Origin: Actinomadura craniellae
GTDB taxonomy: Bacteria; Actinomycetota; Actinomycetes; Streptosporangiales; Streptosporangiaceae
Reading direction: 5' to 3'
Assembly (NCBI RefSeq): GCF_003289645.1
Contig: NZ_QLYX01000017.1
Location: 124,001 to 188,000 of the forward strand
DNA length: 64,000 nt
Under the pieces are notes generated by a model that saw only the letters and a program-made list of their open reading frames with translations, made no database searches and had not been told where the DNA came from. Below are positions 8,241 to 17,408 of this stretch, in pieces. Numbering within the stretch: position 1 is the stretch's first letter; each line of letters begins with the position of its first letter. The position numbers were made by a program, and so were the translations under genes.

Positions 8241-9038
8241 CTAGGTGATGGCGCGTTCGAGCAGCGGGCGGTGGCGGAGCATCCACGCCGCCGACCGCGC
8301 TCGCCAGGCCAGCGCCCAGAGCGGTGCCGGGTCGGTGGATTCCGGGGTGACCGGCACGGCGACGGCTTCGGCGGCACAATCGCGAACGGCGTACTCGATC
8401 ATCCGTGTCACGAGGGTCCGGCGCTCGCCGGCGGCCAGACCGTAACCGTCCAGGAATCGGCGCAGCTGGCCGGCGCGCGCGGCGGCGTCGGGCAGGTTCT
8501 GCCGTTCGGCGACGTCGTCATCGTGGAGCTGGGCGTTCAGCCAGGCGGCGCCGGCGATCTCGTCGAGGCGATCGGTGGGGCCGGCGGTCGGCCAGTCGAT
8601 GAAGGCGACCGGCAGGCCGTCGCGGGCCACGATGTTCCAGGGGCCGAGGTCGCGGTGGCTGATGATCGCGTCGGGTGCGTCGCTGTGGAACGGCCAGGGG
8701 TGCCAGGTCGCGTCCGGCGGCGGGCGGAAGCCGGCGGTGGCGTCGTGGAGGTCGCGCAGCAGCCGGCCCACCCGCCAGACGCCTTCGTCGCTCCAGGCGT
8801 GCGGGTGGACGAAGTCGCCGTCGATGTAGGTCACGACTTCGTGCCCGCGGCCGTCGTATCCGTCGCCGACGACGCGGGGGCTGCCGGCGAAACCGACGTT
8901 CTCCAGATGGACGAGCAGGGCGTGGACCGCGGGTGTCCAGGGCCCGGCCGGGCGCAGCACGGTGTCGCCGTGCCGCAGGACGGGGGTGGGCTGGCCTTCG
9001 GGTCCGTTGAGCGGTTCGAAGGGCGGGTGTGCGGACAT
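8241..9038 (-). CDS. APH-type phosphotransferase
   Basis: 265 residues of the aminoglycoside phosphotransferase/choline kinase fold. The catalytic loop HRDLGPWNIV is at about residue 127 (HxDxxxxN) and the metal-binding FIDWPTAG follows at about residue 145. The enzymes transfer phosphate from ATP to a small-molecule hydroxyl. Many actinobacterial members are not resistance genes, so the substrate is open. It stands alone; a TGACGTCA palindrome at 9055-9062 lies just upstream of the start and may belong to its promoter. The start region has a GAGGAGC ribosome-binding site next to the ATG. Confidence 0.88.
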   Translation of the reverse strand: MSAHPPFEPLNGPEGQPTPVLRHGDTVLRPAGPWTPAVHALLVHLENVGFAGSPRVVGDGYDGRGHEVVTYIDGDFVHPHAWSDEGVWRVGRLLRDLHDATAGFRPPPDATWHPWPFHSDAPDAIISHRDLGPWNIVARDGLPVAFIDWPTAGPTDRLDEIAGAAWLNAQLHDDDVAERQNLPDAAARAGQLRRFLDGYGLAAGERRTLVTRMIEYAVRDCAAEAVAVPVTPESTDPAPLWALAWRARSAAWMLRHRPLLERAIT

Positions 9039-9449
9039 CGGTGCTCCTCGGGGGTGACGTCATGAAGCCATGCGGGTGGAGGCGCAGGACGGTTGCTGCG
9101 CAGGGAGCCGCTTCGACGTCAGGAGCGGGCGCGCGACACGGGCGCCGGCCGGCGGGACGGGCCGATGGTGGAGCGGGCCGTCAAGCCGCCGTCCGCGCTG
9201 CCGCCGAAGCGGAAGCCGGGACCTTGCCGGGGACCATGATCGTCACGATCGACCTCCCGAGGATCGGACCTTACATCTCCTTCGCACGCTGTCACGGCGC
9301 CCGCCGATCCGCAATGCCGTCGCGGGCGCGCGGCCGGCCCGCACGTGGGTGACTGCTGCGCCGTACGCGCCACGCCGTTCCCTGTGAACGACCGGGGCTG
9401 ATCAGGCATCCGGCATGCGGATCGTCCGGTTCTTCCCGCCGGAAGCGCG
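9039..9449. other. Intergenic stretch without a convincing gene
   Basis: No long frame here looks coding. The part next to the phosphotransferase start holds the palindrome TGACGTCA (9055-9062). A 21-codon minus-strand frame at 9181-9246 has a good GGGAGG site 6 bases upstream of a GTG, but its product has no recognisable feature. Nothing else stands out. Confidence 0.5.
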
Positions 9450-9905
9450 CTACGCCTGTGCGGCGGCCTGGCGGAGGTGGCGGCTGACATCACCGACGAG
9501 GTCGGGGAGGACACAGCGCTCCAGGAACCGCCACTGCCCGTCGCAGCGCTCGAAGCGGTCCCGGTACCGGCCGGCGACGATGGGTTGCAGCGGCAGATCG
9601 GGCAGTGCCTGCAACACGGTGAAATACGATCGCGCGGTGGCCGTGCCGGTCTCCTCGTCGACCTCGATGGCGAGGTTGGTGGTGACGTGCCGGGTCCGTG
9701 GCGTGCCGTCGGCGTAGACGATCACCGTGTCCCGGAGCATCTTCTCGATCTCACCGCGGCCGCTCACCGTTGCCGCGCTTCCCACGAAGGTGGCGCCGGC
9801 GAGCAGGGCGTCCAGCCCGGCGAAATCCCCGGCGTCCACGAGTTCGGCGTAGCGTGCGATCAGGTTCTCGATGGCCCGGTGGCCGGACGGTGAATCGGCG
9901 GTCAT
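9450..9905 (-). CDS. SnoaL/NTF2-fold protein
   Basis: 151 residues with the pattern of the SnoaL-like NTF2 fold: an N-terminal helix pair (IENLIARYAELVDAGDF), the LDALLA turn, and alternating beta strands ending VAGRYRDRFERCDGQWRFLER. Family members are polyketide cyclases, dehydratases or ligand-binding proteins; residues to choose between them are not decisive. The start is the ATG complementary to 9903-9905, preceded by GGAGG at a 6-7 base spacing; the longer frame to 10154 would run into the lon promoter. Single gene, divergent from lon. Confidence 0.82.
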   Translation of the reverse strand: MTADSPSGHRAIENLIARYAELVDAGDFAGLDALLAGATFVGSAATVSGRGEIEKMLRDTVIVYADGTPRTRHVTTNLAIEVDEETGTATARSYFTVLQALPDLPLQPIVAGRYRDRFERCDGQWRFLERCVLPDLVGDVSRHLRQAAAQA

Positions 9906-10107
9906 GGTCGGCCTCCAAGCGAGCAGAGCGATCTTCGGTGCCGCCGGTGGTGGCAGGCTCCCGGCGCGGCGGTCCCCTCGCGGCCGGCGCATGCAGGCCC
10001 TGCCCACCGACATGCCCACCGGCACGTCCGACCGCACGGGACGGCGGTCCGCTCCGGCGATCGCTGACAGCGAACGCGGCTGCGGAAACAAAATCGTGCT
10101 CCGTTTT

Positions 10108-10128
10108 CTTGAGTGTGAGTGACTCAAC
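10108..10128 (+). promoter_or_regulatory. HAIR operator (HspR binding site) of lon
   Basis: CTTGAGT at 10108-10114 and ACTCAAC at 10122-10128 are separated by 7 bases. This matches the HspR-associated inverted repeat CTTGAGT-N7-ACTCAAG in all but the last base. It sits 28 bases upstream of the lon ATG. In Streptomyces, HspR represses lon and the dnaK and clpB genes through this element, so heat-shock repression of lon is expected here. Confidence 0.85.
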
Positions 10129-10156
10129 CCCCTGGGTCCCGAGAGATGGAGCAAGC

Positions 10157-12550
<2,394 letters not shown>

Positions 12551-12556
<6 letters not shown>

Positions 12557-12712
12557 GCCGAGGGAGCGAGTGGTCCGCGGAGTGAGTGAGTGAGGTGAGG
12601 GCGGAGGTAGGCACCGCCTGAGCCGAGGGAGCGAGTGGAGTGGGCCGCGAGGGACGAGTGGTCCGCGGAGCGAGTGAGTGAGGTGAGGGCGGAGGTAGGC
12701 ACCGCCTGAGCC
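12551..12712 (+). repeat. Tandem repeat after lon
   Basis: About 60-95 bases are repeated in tandem: the unit starts GCCTGAGCCGAGGGAGCGAG, continues through a GAGTGAGTGAGGTGAGGGCGG stretch and ends GTAGGCACC. The first copy (12551-12615) begins inside the last codons of lon; the second (12616-12703) carries an insertion of about 23 bases near 12639-12661; a third start follows at 12704. The GAGY-rich periodic sequence is unlike the coding DNA around it and contains no frame. Confidence 0.75.
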
Positions 12713-12859
12713 GTCTCTCCGCCCCGGCGCCTTCGTGGCGTCGGGGCGGAGCCGTATCCGGTGCCTGGAAAGAACGCGCTGGTCACCTTATGGATAGGAA
12801 TGAACGCCCTGCTCAGCGGAAGGATCCCGGCCGATCGACGGAACGGCGGAAGGGAAGAC
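12557..12859. other. lon-vanZ intergenic region
   Basis: No gene. It holds the tandem repeat (to about 12712), the lon terminator (12717-12751) and, between about 12760 and 12859, the leader of the VanZ gene. The in-frame upstream ATG at 12761 and others would lengthen VanZ but lack a ribosome-binding site as good as that of GTG 12860. Confidence 0.6.
12717..12751 (+). terminator. Terminator of lon
   Basis: A 15-bp stem (12717-12731 with 12737-12751, one G-T pair) closes the loop TTCGT. It is the first strong hairpin after lon. No T-run follows, as is usual for actinobacterial terminators. Confidence 0.75.
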
Positions 12860-13381
12860 GTGCCCGCGACGACCACGGCCAAGACAGGATCGACGGCACC
12901 TTCGAAGAAAACGACGGCAGCTTCGAAGAAGAGGTCGTCGTGGTACGTGACCCCGCTACGAGTGCTGGCCGTACTGGTGGCGCTGGGCGCCCTGGGCGCC
13001 TTCTCGTACTGGGCGGCGCGGGTCACGCTGACCCCCGTCGCCGACAACGGCAACGCGGTCGGCAACACCGAGCCGGGGCACAGCCTGAAGTTCTACCTCG
13101 ACCGCCCGTTCAAGGAGGCGGTGCTCAACCTCGGCGGCAACCTGGCGCTGCTGGCCCCGCTGGGGGTGCTGCTGCCGATCGTGGTCTCGCGGCTGCGCGG
13201 CCCGCTGCGGCTGGCGCTGGTGGCCGCGGTGGTCTCCCTGACGATCGAGGTGGCGCAGGGTCTCCTGGTGATGGGCCGGGCCTTCGACACCGACGACGTG
13301 ATCCTCAACACCGCCGGGGTGGTGCTGGCCTACCTGCTCGTCGGCCGCCGGCTGGCCCGGCTGATCCGCGGACCCAAGTGA
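12860..13381 (+). CDS. VanZ-family membrane protein
   Basis: 173 residues. After a basic Lys/Ser/Thr-rich cytoplasmic N-terminus come four hydrophobic helices, with the VanZ-type motifs LGGNLALLAPLGVLLP and the C-terminal DTDDVILNTAGVVLAYLL (acidic cluster, Asn and Gly). VanZ itself gives low-level teicoplanin resistance, but most family members have no known role. GTG 12860 is chosen because AGGGAAG lies just upstream. The TGA (13379-13381) directly abuts the stop of the convergent nitroreductase gene, so the two stops form TGATCA with no spacer. Confidence 0.85.
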   Translation: MPATTTAKTGSTAPSKKTTAASKKRSSWYVTPLRVLAVLVALGALGAFSYWAARVTLTPVADNGNAVGNTEPGHSLKFYLDRPFKEAVLNLGGNLALLAPLGVLLPIVVSRLRGPLRLALVAAVVSLTIEVAQGLLVMGRAFDTDDVILNTAGVVLAYLLVGRRLARLIRGPK

Positions 13382-13864
13382 TCACTTCGGGGTGAGCCGG
13401 AAGACGCGCAGCTCCCGGCCCGACCGCTCGACGTAGCGGTCGTACACCGGCCAGACCTTCAGCAGCCGCGGCCACACCTCGTCCCGCTCGGCCCCTTCCA
13501 GCAGCCGCGCCGTCACCGGGACGGCACGGCCCCGGAAACCGACCTCGGCCACGGGGTCCTTGAGCAGGTTGCCGGTCCAGGCGGGGTGCTTCTCCCGGCC
13601 GAAGTTGCTGCCCACCACGACCCAGCCGCCGTCCGGCTCAGGCAGGCAGGCCAGTGGCGTCCGACGGGGGAGCCCGCTGACGGCGCCGGTGGTGGTGAGC
13701 ACCATGCTGGGCACCAGCAACTGGCCGGTCATCAGCCGCCCGCCCGACATCCGGTGCAGCGCCCGGTCCAGCGGCGGCATCACCGCGGGGCCGATCCGGG
13801 CGAACCAGGCCGCCCCGGAGATCCGCTGGAACGGTGGGCCGAACACCCGCTGGAACAGGGTCAC
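13382..13864 (-). CDS. Deazaflavin (F420)-dependent nitroreductase family protein
   Basis: 160 residues of the Ddn/FDOR split-barrel family. Recognisable parts are LTTTGAVSGLPRRTPLACLP, VVVGSNFGREKHPAWTGNLL and the following DPVAEV. These motifs bind the F420 cofactor, and the family reduces quinones and other small molecules with F420H2. It starts at GTG (13862-13864), which overlaps the TGA of the upstream epimerase gene by 4 bases, so the two are one operon. Substrate unknown. Confidence 0.9.
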   Translation of the reverse strand: MTLFQRVFGPPFQRISGAAWFARIGPAVMPPLDRALHRMSGGRLMTGQLLVPSMVLTTTGAVSGLPRRTPLACLPEPDGGWVVVGSNFGREKHPAWTGNLLKDPVAEVGFRGRAVPVTARLLEGAERDEVWPRLLKVWPVYDRYVERSGRELRVFRLTPK

Positions 13865-14910
13865 GTGCTCTCCTCGTTCTCGGCCCCCAGCCGGCCGGCC
13901 TTACGGGGGTCCAGGTGCCCGGCCGCGACGAGCCAGCGGACGGAGTCGGCCAGGGTCTCCTCGACCGGCCGCAGCTCCAGCCCCAGCGCGTCCAGCGCGG
14001 GCCGGTCGTCGGTGGGCACCAGGGAGACCATGTACTCGGCGGCGTCCCGGGTCAGCGGGTAGTCGAAGCGCCGGACGCGCTTGGCCGCGTCCAGCAGCGC
14101 CCCGAGCCCGACCATCACCCCGGCCGGTACCGGGAAGCGGCGGCACCTGCGCCCGGTGACCTCGTCGCACAGGTCGGCCAGCCGGGGCCAGGTGAGGAAG
14201 TGCCCGCCGAGCACCAGCCGTGACCCGGCGGCCGTGCCGGTGGCGGCGCGGGCCAGCCCTTCGGCGAGGTCGCGGACGTCGATCATCGACATCCCGCCGC
14301 GCCGCGGCACCGGCCAGCCCATGCCGAGCCCGCCGGCCAGCCCCTCCATCAGGGCGTCCAGGGTGGGCTGGTGCGGGCCGCACACCCCGCCCGGGTAGAC
14401 GATCGTGACCGGGGCGCCCGCCTCCCGCAGCTCCCGCGCGTACCGGTCGGCGGCCACCTTGGACCGGCCGTAGGCGTCCCGCGGGGCCGCCGACAGCGGC
14501 CCGTCCGCGCTGATCACCGGGCCGGCCGGTGGGACGAAGACCCCCACGCTCGACACGTGCACCACCGGCCCCAGCCCCAGCGCCACGGCACCGCCCACCA
14601 CGTTGCGGGTGCCGGTGACGTTGGCCTCGATGACGGCCTCCGCCGCGCCGCCGTGCCCGGTGATCCCGATCGCGGCGGCGGAGTGCAGCGCGGAGTCGCA
14701 GCCCCGCAACGCCTCGTCGACCGCCGCCCGGTCGAGCATGTCTCCGGGGACGAACTCCACCTTCCCGGCGTCGATCCCGGCGGCCGCCAGCACGCCGGCG
14801 GCCCGCCCGGGGTCGCGCACCAGCGCCCGCACCTCGTGCCCCGCCGCCAGCAGCGCGCCGACCGCGTGCGACCCGACGAACCCGGAGGCCCCGGTGACCA
14901 TGATCCGCAT
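13861..14910 (-). CDS. NAD(P)-dependent epimerase/dehydratase-type reductase
   Basis: 349 residues, extended short-chain dehydrogenase. The Rossmann motif TGASGFVG is at residues 6-13, the catalytic YGRSK (YxxxK) at about residue 150, with an upstream HVSSVGVFVP active-site Ser region. It looks closest to dihydroflavonol reductase- or 3-beta-hydroxysteroid-dehydrogenase-like enzymes. It is first in the operon with the F420-type nitroreductase, with a GTGA overlap, which suggests two successive reductions of one metabolite. Substrate not identifiable. Confidence 0.88.
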   Translation of the reverse strand: MRIMVTGASGFVGSHAVGALLAAGHEVRALVRDPGRAAGVLAAAGIDAGKVEFVPGDMLDRAAVDEALRGCDSALHSAAAIGITGHGGAAEAVIEANVTGTRNVVGGAVALGLGPVVHVSSVGVFVPPAGPVISADGPLSAAPRDAYGRSKVAADRYARELREAGAPVTIVYPGGVCGPHQPTLDALMEGLAGGLGMGWPVPRRGGMSMIDVRDLAEGLARAATGTAAGSRLVLGGHFLTWPRLADLCDEVTGRRCRRFPVPAGVMVGLGALLDAAKRVRRFDYPLTRDAAEYMVSLVPTDDRPALDALGLELRPVEETLADSVRWLVAAGHLDPRKAGRLGAENEEST

Positions 14911-15044
14911 GCAGGCAACCTAGCGGTTGCTTCCTCACCGCGAAAGCAGATCCACGACCGGCCTGCGCGCCAGGCGGACGGACGAGAGCAGGCCACCGGT
15001 TCAAGATCGGCTGGGACGCGCCGCGAGGTTCCCTTTCGGGTCGG

Positions 15045-15254
15045 TCACCGGGGAAGGTCGTGCGCCCCGGCTTGAATGCCGTGAAGGAGCACGGTCCAGG
15101 TACTCGGCGTGAGAGCGATCACCGGCCCGTCCGGGTCCGTGCTGTCACGGATGTACCTGCGGTCCTCGTACGCGGCGACTTCTACGCAGGTGGGTCCGTC
15201 GGAGCTGCGCGTGCTCTTGCGCCAGGCGATGGGCGGGAAGCCGCGGCTGTGCAC
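15045..15254 (-). CDS. DUF397 protein (orphan)
   Basis: 69 residues: the AWRKSTRSSDGPTCVEVA start and IRDSTDPDGPVIALTPSTW end are the two halves of DUF397, a small protein almost always encoded after a Scr1-type HTH regulator. GTG at 15252-15254 has GGGAGAG just upstream; the longer frame to 15413 reads into DNA that codes in another frame. Here the partner regulator is only a C-terminal remnant (15272-15390). DUF397 proteins are thought to work with, or antagonise, their paired regulator. Confidence 0.85.
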   Translation of the reverse strand: MHSRGFPPIAWRKSTRSSDGPTCVEVAAYEDRRYIRDSTDPDGPVIALTPSTWTVLLHGIQAGAHDLPR

Positions 15255-15271
15255 ATCTCTCCCTGGTACGG

Positions 15272-15390
15272 CTACTCGGCCAGTTGGGCGATCATATCGG
15301 CCGATTCGTCGCACCCCAGGGCGTCTGTCCGGAGCCGGTCGAAGATCAGTCCATAACGGTGAACGGTGTCGCCGGCCGGCGGCCTGGCGG
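15272..15390 (-). pseudogene. C-terminal remnant of a Scr1/DUF5753 HTH regulator
   Basis: On the minus strand a short frame ends in TAG at 15272-15274 and reads VHRYGLIFDRLR then DALGCDESADMIAQLAE. This is the typical end of Scr1-family regulators (F-DxLRxxAL-xx-ES-x-I). Upstream the frame meets a stop at about 15410, and no HTH or DUF5753 core precedes it. The end lies 17 bases before the DUF397 start, the normal spacing for an intact pair. The 5' part was therefore lost, right beside the hairpin at 15421-15477. Confidence 0.65.
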
Positions 15391-15420
15391 ATCGCCTGTG
15401 CGGCACTGGTCACCTGACGA

Positions 15421-15477
15421 CCATGGTCCTTCAGTATCCAGGGCGCGATGGCACCTCGGATGCTGAAGGACCACTGG
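15421..15477 (-). terminator. Hairpin downstream of the ATPase gene; one of an inverted pair
   Basis: A long imperfect stem: TGGTCCTTCAG at 15424-15434 pairs with CTGAAGGACCA at 15463-15473, and the inner bases pair with a few mismatches and G-T pairs up to a short loop near 15447. It lies at the 3' end of the minus-strand ATPase gene, so it can terminate it. A related copy in opposite orientation lies at 17317-17370. Confidence 0.7.
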
Positions 15478-15503
15478 TCAGGGGGCGTACTGCGGGTGGC
15501 CCT

Positions 15504-16025
15504 TCAGCCAGGTGTGGGCAATGGGCCTCCGCGGCCGTGCCCGTTGGTCACCGTGGCCCAGGTGACCTTCCCGAACAGGGCCGTGCTCTCGGTGATCAGC
15601 TTCGGCTCGGCAGGGCGCCACTCCACACCTGGTCCCACCCGGTGGTCGGGCCAGTACCAGCCCCACTCCTTGGCCACCGCTCCCACCAGCAGCAGTCCCC
15701 GGCCACCCTCCTCTGTCGCCACCGGCGATCGCGGCCTCGGCGGGGACGGGAGCTGATCCCATACCTCCACCGTCACCATCGCCCCGTCCGGTCCCGGGTC
15801 GGCCGACAGCCGGAACCGCACCGCCGGCACCTGCGGCGCCATGTGCCGTGCCGTCTCCTCCAGCGCGGTCACGCTGTTGGTCACCAGCTCGCTGACGATC
15901 AGCTGCATCGCTTCACATGCGTCGGGTAGCCCCCAGCAGGTCAGTGACTCCGCCACTAACCGCCGTGCCCATCCAGGAGCGCTCTTCGTCCCGGCCAACT
16001 CTCGGTACTCCACCAACCACGGCAT
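15504..16025 (-). CDS. RsbW-like ATP-binding protein
   Basis: 173 residues of the HATPase_c_2 type (anti-sigma factor/Ser-Thr kinase fold). The N box is IVSELVTNSV at about residues 43-52 and the G2 box is EEGGRGLLLV at about 105-114. Such proteins bind ATP and partner with regulators or sigma factors. In actinobacteria they frequently sit beside Scr1 HTH/DUF397 genes, as here: it is divergent from the HTH gene at 16177. The N-terminal ATG is at 16023-16025. The target is unknown. Confidence 0.85.
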   Translation of the reverse strand: MPWLVEYRELAGTKSAPGWARRLVAESLTCWGLPDACEAMQLIVSELVTNSVTALEETARHMAPQVPAVRFRLSADPGPDGAMVTVEVWDQLPSPPRPRSPVATEEGGRGLLLVGAVAKEWGWYWPDHRVGPGVEWRPAEPKLITESTALFGKVTWATVTNGHGRGGPLPTPG

Positions 16026-16130
16026 CTGCCACTTCTCCGTTCAGCTCACCCGCTTGTGCACGTTCTGCTGTGTTCCGACTGTGTTCGGTGACATGCTGGC
16101 GTTGCCAGGATGCACTAGTCTCAAGAGCGA

Positions 16131-16164
16131 TGCAATATTGCTTATGGAATACTGCTAGGGATTT
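16131..16164 (+). promoter_or_regulatory. Candidate operator in the Scr1 regulator promoter
   Basis: An AT-rich island between the divergent ATPase and HTH genes holds the perfect palindrome GCAATATTGC (16132-16141) followed six bases later by the half-related AATACTGC (16148-16155). The DNA is clearly poorer in G+C than its surroundings. It ends about 20 bases before the HTH start, where an autoregulatory site would be expected. This is inference from position and symmetry. Confidence 0.4.
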
Positions 16165-16176
16165 TCGAGCGGGGAG

Positions 16177-17049
16177 ATGATGGTTCGTCGACAAGATCGA
16201 GGGCGCAGCCCGGTGCTCGGGGCGCGACGGCTGGCGTTGGAGCTGACCAAGCGGCGGGAAGCTGCTGGCCTGAGCCGAGAGGAGGTGACACGGCGGCTCG
16301 AATGGGCTGGATCCACGCTGTTCCGCATCGAGACCGGCCGTACTAAGCCGCAACCGCGCAGTGTGCGGGAACTGCTCGATCTCTACAACGTCACCGGTGC
16401 TGAAAAGGAAGGACTCCTCCAACTTGCTCGCGACGCCCGGAAGGCCGGCTGGTGGCACTCCTTCCGCGACGTTCTCCCAGATCCGTACCAGGTGTTCATC
16501 GGTCTGGAAGAGGGCGCCGTGGCCGTCCGGACCTTCGAACCACTGATGGTGCCAGGGCTGCTCCAGACGCCTGACTACGCCCGCGCCATGATCCGCGGTG
16601 GGCCCCAGGAGCTCGACCCCGACGAGATCGAACGACGGGTGGAAGTGCGCACGGCGCGGCAAGAGCTCCTGAACCGACCCGACCGGCCGCGCTTGTGGGC
16701 GGTCCTGGACGAAGCGGTTCTCCACCGGCAGGTCGGCGGCGCAGCCGTGATGAAACACCAGCTCGCGCACTTGATCGAGATGGCAGAGCAGGGGCGGACG
16801 ACCATCCAGGTCGTGCCGTTCGCGGCAGGCGCACATGCCGGCACGACCGGTCCGTTCGTCATGCTCGACTTTGCGGAGCCGACCGACCCCACGGTGGTGT
16901 ATCTGGAAAGCCTCCCGGACGGTGTGTACCTGGAAGGCGCAAGCGATATAGCCCGGTTTATGATTGCATTCGACCGCCTACTTGCGGCCGCACTGCACCC
17001 AGACCAGTCCGTAACGCTCATCCAGCGCATTGCAGATGCAACCGGCTGA
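16177..17049 (+). CDS. Scr1-family XRE regulator (HTH + DUF5753)
   Basis: 290 residues. An N-terminal helix-turn-helix occupies about 18-72 (LALELTKRREAAGLSREEV ... STLFRIETGRTKPQPRSVREL). The DUF5753 ligand-sensing domain follows from about residue 90, with the marker segments VPGLLQTPDYARAMI and LWAVLDEAVLHRQVGG. Members are regulators linked to development and antibiotic control. A GGGGAG site touches the first ATG (16177); the ATG at 16180 is 3 bases from it and also possible. It is followed 24 bases later by DUF397, its usual partner, and is divergent from the ATPase gene. Confidence 0.92.
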   Translation: MMVRRQDRGRSPVLGARRLALELTKRREAAGLSREEVTRRLEWAGSTLFRIETGRTKPQPRSVRELLDLYNVTGAEKEGLLQLARDARKAGWWHSFRDVLPDPYQVFIGLEEGAVAVRTFEPLMVPGLLQTPDYARAMIRGGPQELDPDEIERRVEVRTARQELLNRPDRPRLWAVLDEAVLHRQVGGAAVMKHQLAHLIEMAEQGRTTIQVVPFAAGAHAGTTGPFVMLDFAEPTDPTVVYLESLPDGVYLEGASDIARFMIAFDRLLAAALHPDQSVTLIQRIADATG

Positions 17050-17073
17050 GCATCAGCTAGAAGGAGGTGCGGG

Positions 17074-17280
17074 ATGGCTCATCGCGACACGTCCCGTACC
17101 GCATGGCGGAAAAGCTCCTACAGCGGACAGAACGGTAACTGCGTCGAGATTGCCGACCTCAACGAAAACACCATCGGCGTCAGAGACTCCACCAACCCCG
17201 CTGCCGGGCACCTCACCCTCTCAGCCGGTGGTTTCGCTGCCCTCCTGGCCCGCGTGAAGCGCGACGAGCTGACGCCCTGA
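17074..17280 (+). CDS. DUF397 protein (paired with the Scr1 regulator)
   Basis: 68 residues with the canonical DUF397 halves: TAWRKSSYSGQNGNCVEIADL and VRDSTNPAAGHLTLSAGGFAALL. A very strong AAGGAGG site (17061-17067) lies 6 bases before the ATG. It forms an operon with the upstream Scr1 regulator. The partner proteins are often found together; the molecular role is not settled. The hairpin at 17317-17370 lies just downstream. Confidence 0.9.
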   Translation: MAHRDTSRTAWRKSSYSGQNGNCVEIADLNENTIGVRDSTNPAAGHLTLSAGGFAALLARVKRDELTP

Positions 17281-17316
17281 CAAGGTCACGACCGGCTTTG
17301 CGCGCCACTGCCCGAT

Positions 17317-17370
17317 GACCTCCAGGACCCGAGGCGCCATGGCGCCCTGGACCCTGAAGGACCACGGTTG
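17317..17370 (+). terminator. Hairpin after DUF397; inverted copy of 15421-15477
   Basis: The core GGCGCCATGGCGCC (17333-17346) is a perfect palindrome, extended on both sides by imperfectly paired arms ending in CTGAAGGACC. It matches the reverse complement of the 15421-15477 hairpin at about 35 of 41 positions. It stands directly downstream of the HTH-DUF397 operon and can terminate it. Confidence 0.7.
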
Positions 17371-17408
17371 AAAGGGGCGATGCTCGGCACCGCCGCGGCT
17401 CCTTCGGC

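Noticed and set aside
8241-9038. The APH-type gene as an antibiotic-resistance gene
   Set aside because: The fold is clear, but the family includes many kinases for other small molecules, and there is no resistance or biosynthesis context to choose that role.
9181-9246. A 21-codon frame with GGGAGG before GTG
   Set aside because: Too short for coding statistics, no recognisable peptide features, and no neighbour to give it meaning. Kept only as a note.
9698-10156. An N-terminal extension of Lon
   Set aside because: The extension is Arg/Pro-rich and would place the HAIR operator inside the coding sequence. ATG 10157 gives a normal Lon start.
15045-15413. A longer 122-residue form of the orphan DUF397 protein
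   Set aside because: The extra N-terminal residues are Arg/Pro-rich and overlap the Scr1 remnant in another frame. GTG 15252-15254 has a good ribosome-binding site at the normal DUF397 start.
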